From Candidatus Thioglobus autotrophicus (lineage in GTDB: Bacteria > Pseudomonadota > Gammaproteobacteria > PS1 > Pseudothioglobaceae), in contig NZ_CP010552.1 of assembly GCF_001293165.1 (NCBI RefSeq), forward strand, positions 1,448,450-1,512,449: DNA of 64,000 bases, written 5' to 3'. The notes under the pieces were generated by a model. The model searched no databases and was not told the DNA's origin. It worked only from the letters and a program-made list of their open reading frames with translations. Below, one piece after another: positions 20,438 through 27,352 of this stretch (positions are counted from its first letter, which is position 1; each line of letters starts with the position of its first letter). Made by a program: the position numbers and the translations under genes.

Positions 20438-21038
20438 GAGTAATATGATGAATGAGCAGCTGGGTCAGCTGCTTAGCAACCTTGGAAAAATTAATCTTAT
20501 TATCCGCTAAGTCTTGCATTTGTGTTACTTTCAATCCTTGATATCCACAAGGGTTAATTTGAGAGAATAATGCCAGGTCCATATCTATATTCAAACTTAA
20601 ACCATGATAGGTTTTACCGTGTTTAACTTTGAGTCCTAGAGCTGCAATTTTGGCATGATTTACATAAACGCCAGGTGCGCCTTCTTCTAAGTGCGCTTGA
20701 ATTTGATACAAGTCTAGCAACTCAATAATAGCAGACTCAATAATAGCGACCATTTTTTTAACCCCAATTCCTAAGCGCTTTAAATCAATCAAACAATAGA
20801 TTACCAGTTGCCCAGGGCCATGATAGGTAATTTGCCCGCCGCGATCAGTTTTAACAATAGGCATGCTCTCAATGTTTAGCTCATGCTCTGGTTTGCCTGC
20901 AATTCCTTGGGTAAAAACACCGGGGTGCTCTACAATCCATAATTCATCTTCAGTGTCTGTGGCGCGAGCATTAGTAAAGTCTTTCATGGCCTGCCAAGTG
21001 GGTAAATACGCTTGGACGCCTAGTTCAACTATTTTCAT
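20427..21038 (-). CDS. lipB: Octanoyl-ACP:protein octanoyltransferase LipB
   Basis: Transfers octanoate from ACP to lipoyl domains of 2-oxoacid dehydrogenases and the glycine cleavage H protein. The 203 residues contain [16 protein letters not shown], the catalytic lysine Lys130 in HAKIAALG, and the catalytic cysteine Cys164 in INPCGYQGL. It is followed by lipA (11-bp overlap) and preceded by ybeD (6-bp gap), the same order as E. coli ybeD-lipB-lipA. Confidence 0.97.
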   Translation of the reverse strand: MKIVELGVQAYLPTWQAMKDFTNARATDTEDELWIVEHPGVFTQGIAGKPEHELNIESMPIVKTDRGGQITYHGPGQLVIYCLIDLKRLGIGVKKMVAIIESAIIELLDLYQIQAHLEEGAPGVYVNHAKIAALGLKVKHGKTYHGLSLNIDMDLALFSQINPCGYQGLKVTQMQDLADNKINFSKVAKQLTQLLIHHITRAQ

Positions 21039-21044
21039 CTCAGT

Positions 21045-21323
21045 TTATAAAACGTAGGCTACCAATTCGCAATCTTGCAATTCCTGATTCATTGCGTCTA
21101 GTTGCACTCGACTGGTGGCAATAATTTTAAGTGTAATGGAGACATAGCCGCCCTTAGAGCTGCTTTTAGAGCTAATATTATTAGGATGAATCTTATCCGC
21201 ATGGCGCTCGACAATCGTACGCACAGTTAGGTGTAATTCGTCACAAGTTTTACCAAAAACTTTAACAGAATAATCGCAAGGAAAATTCCATAATTCTTCA
21301 GAGCTTAAATTAGGTGTAGTCAT
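21045..21323 (-). CDS. ybeD: YbeD-like DUF493 protein
   Basis: Small ferredoxin-fold, ACT-like protein of 92 residues, family DUF493. It starts near SSEELWNFPCDYSVKVFG, the characteristic opening in which a short Pro-Cys/Asp stretch precedes the first strand, and ends YVL as in E. coli YbeD (87 residues). It lies immediately upstream of lipB, a conserved linkage that suggests a link to lipoylation or a regulatory role, though none is proven. Divergent from the MoxR operon across 62 bp that must hold both promoters. Confidence 0.88.
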   Translation of the reverse strand: MTTPNLSSEELWNFPCDYSVKVFGKTCDELHLTVRTIVERHADKIHPNNISSKSSSKGGYVSITLKIIATSRVQLDAMNQELQDCELVAYVL

Positions 21324-21385
21324 ATTAAGGGATTTTATCTTCTATTACGGTAGAATATGGCCAGTTTTCATTTTTTCAAGTTATT

Positions 21386-22426
21386 ATGCGTCCAGAGCAA
21401 GTTAGCAAAATCCTTACCCAAGAGTTTGAATCCGTCTTTGATGGTCACCACACGCCTGTTATGTTGTGGGGTGCGCCCGGTATCGGCAAGTCTCAAATCA
21501 TCGCCCAAGTTGCACAAACGCACGAGGTTGAGATTATTGATATTCGCTTATCACAAATGGAACCCAGCGATCTTCGCGGCATTCCTTTTAAAAATGATAA
21601 GCTGGTAGATTGGTCTATTCCATCACTACTGCCAGACGAAAAACGTCATGGCAAGCAAGGAATTTTGTTTTTAGATGAAATCACCTCTGCACCACCAACC
21701 GTATCTGCCGCTGCTTATCAGCTGATTTTAGACAGGCGTTTGGGCGATTATAAAGTACCCGATGGCTGGGTTATTTTTGCAGCGGGTAATCGCCAAGGCG
21801 ATCGCGGTGTTACCTATTCCATGCCTGCACCATTAGCCAATCGATTTTCTCATTATGAGCTAGACGTTAATCTAGATGATTGGGCGGCTTGGGCTTATAA
21901 AAATAAGATTGATGAGCGTATTATTGGCTTCTTGCGCTATCGTCCTGAGCATTTGTTTGAATTTGATCCTGCACACAATCCGGTGGCTTTTCCTTCGCCA
22001 AGAACTTGGGAGTTTGTACACCGCGCGCTCAAAAAATTCGACCAAGATTTGGCTTTATTTAGACAAGCAGCTAGCGCCTGTGTGGGAGAAGTGGCTGGTG
22101 TAGAAATTACCACTTTTGTGGAGCATATGGCAGATCTACCAAATTTAGATGCTATTATCCAAGGTGAGCAAGTCAGCATACCCAAAGAGCTAGATCTTCA
22201 ATACGCGATTTGTGCTGCCTTAGCAGGACGAGCAATCGCCGCAAAAGATAGTGATCAAGCACAGCAAATCTGGGGAAATATCCTTAATTTTGCACGTGAT
22301 TTTCCACAAAAAGAGCTGGGCGTTATGCTAGTATCCGATATGCAAAGAGCCATTGGCGGTGATATTTTTGCAGTGCCTGAGTTTGCCAATTGGGCGGGTA
22401 AAATAGCAGAGACTCTATTTGACTAA
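21386..22426 (+). CDS. MoxR-type AAA+ ATPase
   Basis: AAA+ ATPase of the MoxR class, family AAA_5; such proteins act with VWA partners to activate or insert metal cofactors into enzymes. The 346 residues have Walker A GAPGIGKS at 29-36 and Walker B ILFLDE at 93-98, followed by sensor 1 in VIFAAGNRQGD and an arginine finger region MPAPLANRFSHYEL. The C-terminal half is an all-helical lid with no added domain. First gene of a five-gene operon with NnrS, a hemerythrin-like protein, a VWA/HExxH protein and a rhodanese, with gaps of 8 bp or less. Distinct from the second MoxR gene at 43024. Related to NorQ/CbbQ in architecture, but its target is not known. Confidence 0.88.
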   Translation: MRPEQVSKILTQEFESVFDGHHTPVMLWGAPGIGKSQIIAQVAQTHEVEIIDIRLSQMEPSDLRGIPFKNDKLVDWSIPSLLPDEKRHGKQGILFLDEITSAPPTVSAAAYQLILDRRLGDYKVPDGWVIFAAGNRQGDRGVTYSMPAPLANRFSHYELDVNLDDWAAWAYKNKIDERIIGFLRYRPEHLFEFDPAHNPVAFPSPRTWEFVHRALKKFDQDLALFRQAASACVGEVAGVEITTFVEHMADLPNLDAIIQGEQVSIPKELDLQYAICAALAGRAIAAKDSDQAQQIWGNILNFARDFPQKELGVMLVSDMQRAIGGDIFAVPEFANWAGKIAETLFD

Positions 22427-22434
22427 AAACCTAC

Positions 22435-23616
22435 ATGATTAATTTAAATCAACACCAGGAATACACAACCAAACCTATACTACGACTAGGGTTTAGGCCT
22501 TTTTTCTTTGCCTCTGGCGTTATTGCTGTTATTTCCATGCTCATGTGGATGATATTCTATCCAGCACTTATCCTTGTTAACAATGCCAATCCAATTGATT
22601 GGCATGCGCACGAGATGATTTTTGCCTACGGATCAGCAGTTACTATTGGTTTTTTACTAACTGCTAGTAAAAACTGGACAGGCGTACAAACTCTTTACAA
22701 AAAACCTTTGTTAGCTTTAACCTTATTATGGCTTGGTGGACGCTTTTTGCCTTTTGTTGCGCATGATTTTTTAATTTACCAAGCGGTGATTGATAGTAGC
22801 TTTTTAGTACTATCAACACTGGCTATTGCTTGGCCTATTATTAAGGCTAAAAACTGGAACAATGTCAGTATTGTGGCAAAGCTAGTCCTATTGAGTGCAG
22901 CGCATATTTTGTTTTATTTAGGTCTATTAGGTGTTGTTTCTCAAGGAGTCTATCTAGGTATTTATCTAGGGTTTTATTTGATTATCAGCTTGTTGTTTAT
23001 GATGTCAAGACGCTTGCTGCCGTTTTTTATCGAGCGTGGATTAGGCTTAAACACTGAATTAAAAAATTCAAAATTTCTAGACTTGGCTTCATTGTTTTTG
23101 TTTTTAGCCTTTATAGTGTTTGAGCTTTTCTTTCAAACTATTGCATCCACGATATTAGCCGGATTGTTGTTTATCGTTCACAGCATTAGGCTGGTTAATT
23201 GGCATCACCATGGTTTATGGAAAAAGCCACTGCTTTGGAGTATTTATCTAGCCTACGGCTTACTAACTCTAGGCTTTGGACTGCATGCAGTATCTTACTT
23301 TGTAAGCATGATGCCCAATATTAGCACGCATAGTTTTGCTTTTGGTTTTGCTTTAATGACGCTGAGTATGATGGCTCGTGTATCGCTAGGACATACAGGG
23401 CGTAATGTATTTCAACCACCTAAGCAAATCAACCTCATGTTTATTTTGCTAACGCTGGCATTTATTACTCGTGTCGTCCTAGTTTCAATATTTCCTGAAT
23501 ATTACACCAACCTTATTTTTATCTCTCAATTGTTGTGGATTTTATCTTTCTCTGGGTTTGTTATTATTTACACACCCATGTTTTTTCAAGCGCGTCTTGA
23601 TGGGCAGTTTGGCTGA
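22435..23616 (+). CDS. nnrS: NnrS family haem-copper membrane protein
   Basis: Polytopic inner-membrane protein of the NnrS family, known in Rhodobacter as a haem- and copper-containing protein linked to nitric oxide stress and denitrification. The 393 residues are very hydrophobic with about 12 predicted helices. Family marks are RLGFRPFFFASGV near the start, NPIDWHAHEMIFAYG with paired histidines, LTASKNWTG and, near the C-terminus, MARVSLGHTGR. It lies 8 bp after the MoxR gene, and its stop overlaps the hemerythrin-like gene. Within a MoxR/VWA operon its likely role is nitrosative-stress defence or metal-site protection; this is inference. Confidence 0.9.
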   Translation: MINLNQHQEYTTKPILRLGFRPFFFASGVIAVISMLMWMIFYPALILVNNANPIDWHAHEMIFAYGSAVTIGFLLTASKNWTGVQTLYKKPLLALTLLWLGGRFLPFVAHDFLIYQAVIDSSFLVLSTLAIAWPIIKAKNWNNVSIVAKLVLLSAAHILFYLGLLGVVSQGVYLGIYLGFYLIISLLFMMSRRLLPFFIERGLGLNTELKNSKFLDLASLFLFLAFIVFELFFQTIASTILAGLLFIVHSIRLVNWHHHGLWKKPLLWSIYLAYGLLTLGFGLHAVSYFVSMMPNISTHSFAFGFALMTLSMMARVSLGHTGRNVFQPPKQINLMFILLTLAFITRVVLVSIFPEYYTNLIFISQLLWILSFSGFVIIYTPMFFQARLDGQFG

Positions 23617-24062
23617 TGAAAGTTGCTGGCGAATTACTCATTTTAACGCGAGAGCATCACAGTGCATTGTCGCTAGCCAACAAGTGTCTCAATGCAGTTA
23701 AGGCAAATAATGAGGTGGAAATTCAAACCTTGTGCGCAAAAATATCGCAAAATTTCAAAATGGACTATTCTGAGCATTTTGACACCGAAGAATCCACTAT
23801 TTTTACCTTTTTAAGCGAAAAATCAGACGATTTAGCACAATTATGCGCCCAATTAACCCTAGAGCACCAGCAATTGTACAAAATTTCATCAGAATTGGCT
23901 AATCAGCCAGAATCTTTAGAAAAATTTGGCAAATTATTAAAATCACATGCTAGATTAGAAAACAGAGAATTATTCCCAAATATTGACTTACTCTCTGCGC
24001 CACAGCGCCGACAAATTCTTAACTCTAGCGCTAAACACGGCTCTGCCACAATTTATGAGTGA
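23616..24062 (+). CDS. Hemerythrin HHE-domain protein
   Basis: Four-helix-bundle protein of 148 residues with the ligand set expected for a non-haem di-iron site: His14/His15 in REHH, His54 and Glu58 in EHFDTEE, His84 in LEHQQL, and His111 with Glu115 in HARLENRELFP. Proteins of this kind sense or bind oxygen and nitric oxide, or repair iron-sulfur centres as in YtfE. YtfE is longer and has an extra N-terminal domain, so this is not a direct orthologue. Its start overlaps the nnrS stop by one base and its stop overlaps the next gene by 8 bp, so it is tightly coupled in the operon. Confidence 0.85.
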   Translation: MKVAGELLILTREHHSALSLANKCLNAVKANNEVEIQTLCAKISQNFKMDYSEHFDTEESTIFTFLSEKSDDLAQLCAQLTLEHQQLYKISSELANQPESLEKFGKLLKSHARLENRELFPNIDLLSAPQRRQILNSSAKHGSATIYE

Positions 24063-25404
24063 TTCTGGCTATCCTTATTGGCGTAGTGATAAGCTGAAAT
24101 CTACGCCTGAGCCAAAGGTAGAAGTGATTGGCGAAGATGTTATCTTTGAAAACAATATTGATGATATTGATTTAGAAATGGTTGAAGCAAAGCTTACCAA
24201 AGCGCGTACACAGCTTATCTTAGATAAACCTTTTTTGGGAAATTTGGTTCTGCGTTTGCCGTTAAAGGCAGCTGGGTCTTGGTGTAAAACCAGTGCCACA
24301 GATGCCAAAAGTTTTTACTACAATCCTAGTTTTATCGACAAACTTAACAACCATCAAACAAAATTTGTACTCATTCATGAGGCGCTTCATTGTGCGCTAA
24401 CGCACTTCTCTCGACGTGGCAATCGCGACAAACACAAATGGGATTTGGCTTGTGATTTTGCCATTAATCCTTTACTGGTTAAAGAAGGGTTTCGCCCGCC
24501 TTTAGATGTGCCCATCTTTAGCAAATATGAAAGCATGATTGCCGAAGAGATTTATCCGATGATTGATGACAGTATTGATACCGAACCCATGGATCAGCAC
24601 TTGTACGATGATGATCCAAAGGATGATGCTGACGAGTCAGATGGCGGTATGCGCGAAGATAGTCTTGAAGGTGAAAAAGACAACACATCTGGCAAGGGGC
24701 AAGATAACAAACCATCATCAGCCAATGCAAATTCTGAGGGTTTGGCTAAGCAACCACCACCACTAACGCCTGATGAAATGCAAACACTCAGTGGGCAATG
24801 GCAAAAAAATCTAGCCTCGTCAGCACAACTCGCACAACAAGCGGGCAAACTAGAGGGTGAATTTGCCAAATTGATTGATTTTTTCTTGCAGCCTCAACTC
24901 TCTTGGCAATCACTTTTGGCGCAATATATGTCTACACTTGCCCGCGATGATTTTTCATACGCGAGAGCCTCAAGAAGAAGTGGTGACGCAATTTTGCCAT
25001 CGCTTAGGTCGAGTCAAATAGATGTCAGTGTTGCTATTGATACCTCTGGATCAATCTCTCAAGAAGAAATCAACGAATTTGTCTCTGAAATTAATGCTAT
25101 TAAAAGCAATATGCGCGCCTCGATAACACTTATTGCTTGTGATGAAAAGCTCGATTCAAAACTAATTTGGCGTTTTGAAGCTTGGGATGAATTGCAATTT
25201 CCCGTTTCGTTGGGCGGCGGTAAAGGGACTAATTTTAACCCTGTATTTGACTATATAGAGCAACAGGATGCCCATCCTAGTGTTCTTGTTTATTTCACCG
25301 ATGCCAAAGGAAAATTTCCAGAATTTGAACCTAGCTATCCAGTAATGTGGCTGGTTAAAGGCAAAGAGCCAATTCCTTGGGGATCTAGGATTCAACTTAA
25401 TTAA
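24055..25404 (+). CDS. VWA-like metallopeptidase-domain protein (DUF2201 type)
   Basis: Two-domain cytoplasmic protein of 449 residues. The N-terminal putative metallopeptidase domain has HEALHCALTH (residues 108-117) with a zinc-type HExxH. A low-complexity acidic linker rich in Asp, Glu, Ser and Gly, about residues 180-240, joins it to a C-terminal VWA-like domain whose MIDAS motif is DTSGS. I chose ATG 24055, which overlaps the upstream stop as ATGAGTGA; a TTG at 23983 would add 24 residues. These proteins usually pair with a MoxR ATPase, which is present two genes upstream. A rhodanese gene follows 1 bp later. Whether the peptidase site is active is unknown. Confidence 0.82.
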   Translation: MSDSGYPYWRSDKLKSTPEPKVEVIGEDVIFENNIDDIDLEMVEAKLTKARTQLILDKPFLGNLVLRLPLKAAGSWCKTSATDAKSFYYNPSFIDKLNNHQTKFVLIHEALHCALTHFSRRGNRDKHKWDLACDFAINPLLVKEGFRPPLDVPIFSKYESMIAEEIYPMIDDSIDTEPMDQHLYDDDPKDDADESDGGMREDSLEGEKDNTSGKGQDNKPSSANANSEGLAKQPPPLTPDEMQTLSGQWQKNLASSAQLAQQAGKLEGEFAKLIDFFLQPQLSWQSLLAQYMSTLARDDFSYARASRRSGDAILPSLRSSQIDVSVAIDTSGSISQEEINEFVSEINAIKSNMRASITLIACDEKLDSKLIWRFEAWDELQFPVSLGGGKGTNFNPVFDYIEQQDAHPSVLVYFTDAKGKFPEFEPSYPVMWLVKGKEPIPWGSRIQLN

Positions 25405-25405
25405 T

Positions 25406-25720
25406 ATGCAAGATTTAACGCCTAAAGCCTTAGAAGAATATTTAGAGCTTAATAAGCCTTTGTTACTCGATGTTAGAGAGCAGTGGGAGTGGGATAAATG
25501 TCATTTTGATACAGCAAGGCTGTTGCCAATGGGGCAAATTATGGACAATATCGATAGCCTTGATAAAGCAGCAGAAATAGTGATTATTTGTCACCACGGT
25601 ATTCGCTCTATGCAAGTAGCACGCTATTTTGAATCGATTGGCTTTGAGCGCGTTATTAATCTAAAAGGTGGTATTGACGCCTGGGCTAAAACCATAGATA
25701 GCTCGATGGCCTTATACTAA
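25406..25720 (+). CDS. Rhodanese-like sulfurtransferase, single domain
   Basis: Single rhodanese domain of 104 residues, like GlpE or ThiI-type sulfur carriers. The loop CHHGIRSMQVA has the catalytic Cys62 that would bear a persulfide, and the domain closes with LKGGIDAWA. No signal peptide, so it is cytoplasmic. It starts 1 bp after the VWA protein stop, making it the last gene of the MoxR-NnrS operon. Its 3' end overlaps the convergent rlmB by 9 bp. A role in sulfur delivery or Fe-S repair would fit the neighbours but is inference. Confidence 0.88.
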   Translation: MQDLTPKALEEYLELNKPLLLDVREQWEWDKCHFDTARLLPMGQIMDNIDSLDKAAEIVIICHHGIRSMQVARYFESIGFERVINLKGGIDAWAKTIDSSMALY

Positions 25721-26455
25721 GCGCTGTCTAGATGCCTCAAATAAGCTAATACCCGTTGCCACGGAGACATTCAAACTCTCAACATTACCTTGCATTGGAA
25801 TAAGGGCTAATTGGTCACAGGATTGTTTAGTGAGTTGTCTTAAGCCTTTGCCTTCAGTGCCCATAATTAAAGCTGTTGGTGTGGTTAGGTCAATCTGATA
25901 GATCGAAGTATCGGTAGAGCCGTCAAGACCCACCACCCAAATATTTTCTTGCTGCAGTGCCTTAATGGTTCTAGCTAGGTTGGTTACTTGGAAAATTTTG
26001 AGTTGATTCAATGCGCCCGCAGAGGTTTTATGGACGAGTGCGTTAATTGGCGCAGAGCCGTCTTTATTAATCACCACACAATCCACGCCAGCAGCATTTG
26101 CACTACGCAGACAAGCACCAAGATTTCTTGGGTCTTGAATAGAGTCTAGGATTAAAATCAAAGGCGGCGTCTCTAATCGAGAGACAAAGCCAATTAATTC
26201 ATCTTGATTGGGTAGAGTGGGTAGTAAAATTTCAGCCACCACCCCTTGATGGGTTTGATTTTTACTAAGCTTATCAAGCTGTTGCTTGGTTGATTTATGC
26301 GTTTGAATACCGAGCTGATGGAGTTGAGAGGTGATTTGATTTACACGCTTATCGTTGCGATTATCCAGAGTTAATACTTTAACAAAGCCTTCTGGCGTCG
26401 AATCAAGTTGTGCCTGAATAGCGTGAAAACCAAAAATAACAATTGTTTTAGACAT
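25712..26455 (-). CDS. rlmB: 23S rRNA (guanosine-2'-O)-methyltransferase RlmB
   Basis: SPOUT-family SAM methyltransferase that modifies G2251 in 23S rRNA. The 247 residues have an N-terminal substrate-binding domain (IFGFHAIQAQL) and the trefoil-knot motifs ILDSIQDPRNLGACLRSA, IMGTEGKGLRQL and GNVESLNVSVATGISLFEA. It follows surA by 11 bp. In E. coli rlmB follows rnr; here rnr lies 8 kb away on the other strand. TrmH-type tRNA methyltransferases are the alternative, but the N-terminal domain favours RlmB. Confidence 0.92.
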   Translation of the reverse strand: MSKTIVIFGFHAIQAQLDSTPEGFVKVLTLDNRNDKRVNQITSQLHQLGIQTHKSTKQQLDKLSKNQTHQGVVAEILLPTLPNQDELIGFVSRLETPPLILILDSIQDPRNLGACLRSANAAGVDCVVINKDGSAPINALVHKTSAGALNQLKIFQVTNLARTIKALQQENIWVVGLDGSTDTSIYQIDLTTPTALIMGTEGKGLRQLTKQSCDQLALIPMQGNVESLNVSVATGISLFEASRQRLV

Positions 26456-26466
26456 AAGTAAATAGC

Positions 26467-27351
26467 TTAAAGTTTGTGATCAAAAATTTCAATATAAGCA
26501 TCTTTTCTAAGTTTTTTAGTCCAGTTGCGAAAATATAAACCTTTCTTTTGGCGCATTAAAGCGGCTTTAACAGTCTTTAAATGTCTATCAATTTGACGTT
26601 TGTCAATAACTTTGACCAATCTCCAACCGCCTCCTACTTTAAAAGGTTTTGACAGCTCCTGAAGCTCGAGAGATTTTACTACTTGAATGAAATCTTTAGG
26701 TAGACGCTCTTGCACCAGCCAGCCTGATTCACCACCATCCTTGTAAGAAGGGTCTTGAGAATGTAGTTTTGCCAATGCAGTAAAAGATTTTCCTTGCTGA
26801 ATCTGAGTAGATAAATCTATTAACAAGGCTTGGATCAAGTCATCCTGAGATTGCAATAATGAGTCAGTTTGATCGATCGAGCTAATAGCAATTTGAGCAA
26901 TGCGTATCTGCACTTCTAGCTGATCACTACCGGGCGGGTTGTTGGCCAAAGCTTGGTCAATTTCCGCTTGGCTAATAGAGAATTTAGCCTTGCTGCTAAT
27001 CAATTCTTTTAAGCCATTCAAAGATAGTTTTTGTTGAATACTATCCATAATATCCCCAAATTCTGGTCTTTTTTGCAGTTGTTCAAGGGTTAAAGCATTT
27101 TGCTTGGCAACCTGTTTCAGCATGTTATTAATGGCAGTTTGCTTAGGCTTAACTCCTAATTGTGCCACTTTATCCATTTGCAAAAGAATATCAATTTGCT
27201 GATTAACGGCGTCTAATTTGTTTTTGACCAGATCTTGGCCACTGAGCGCATCTTGAGTGATTAAATGATCGTTCACAATGGCGATAATACTATTAGGTGC
27301 GGCACTAACGCTGAGTGAAATAATCAGCGCTAATAAGGGAAGTTTATTCAT
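26467..27351 (-). CDS. surA: Periplasmic chaperone/peptidyl-prolyl isomerase SurA, single-parvulin form
   Basis: Periplasmic chaperone that delivers outer-membrane proteins to BAM. The signal peptide MNKLPLLALIISLSVSAAP starts at ATG 27351, one base after the lptD stop; an ATG four codons earlier overlaps lptD. The mature N-terminal domain follows the SurA pattern IIAIVNDHLITQDAL, and a parvulin domain with DGGESGW follows, then a short C-terminal helix. With 294 residues it is far shorter than E. coli SurA (428) because only one parvulin domain is present. Position next to lptD supports the name. Whether it keeps isomerase activity is unclear. Confidence 0.88.
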   Translation of the reverse strand: MNKLPLLALIISLSVSAAPNSIIAIVNDHLITQDALSGQDLVKNKLDAVNQQIDILLQMDKVAQLGVKPKQTAINNMLKQVAKQNALTLEQLQKRPEFGDIMDSIQQKLSLNGLKELISSKAKFSISQAEIDQALANNPPGSDQLEVQIRIAQIAISSIDQTDSLLQSQDDLIQALLIDLSTQIQQGKSFTALAKLHSQDPSYKDGGESGWLVQERLPKDFIQVVKSLELQELSKPFKVGGGWRLVKVIDKRQIDRHLKTVKAALMRQKKGLYFRNWTKKLRKDAYIEIFDHKL

Positions 27352-27352
27352 A

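Noticed and set aside
23983..24054. N-terminal extension of the VWA protein from a TTG
   Set aside because: It runs through the hemerythrin gene end in another frame and lacks a ribosome site; ATG 24055 is simpler.
24518..24869. Long antisense frames inside the VWA protein gene
   Set aside because: They mirror the low-complexity acidic linker and have no start context or family resemblance.
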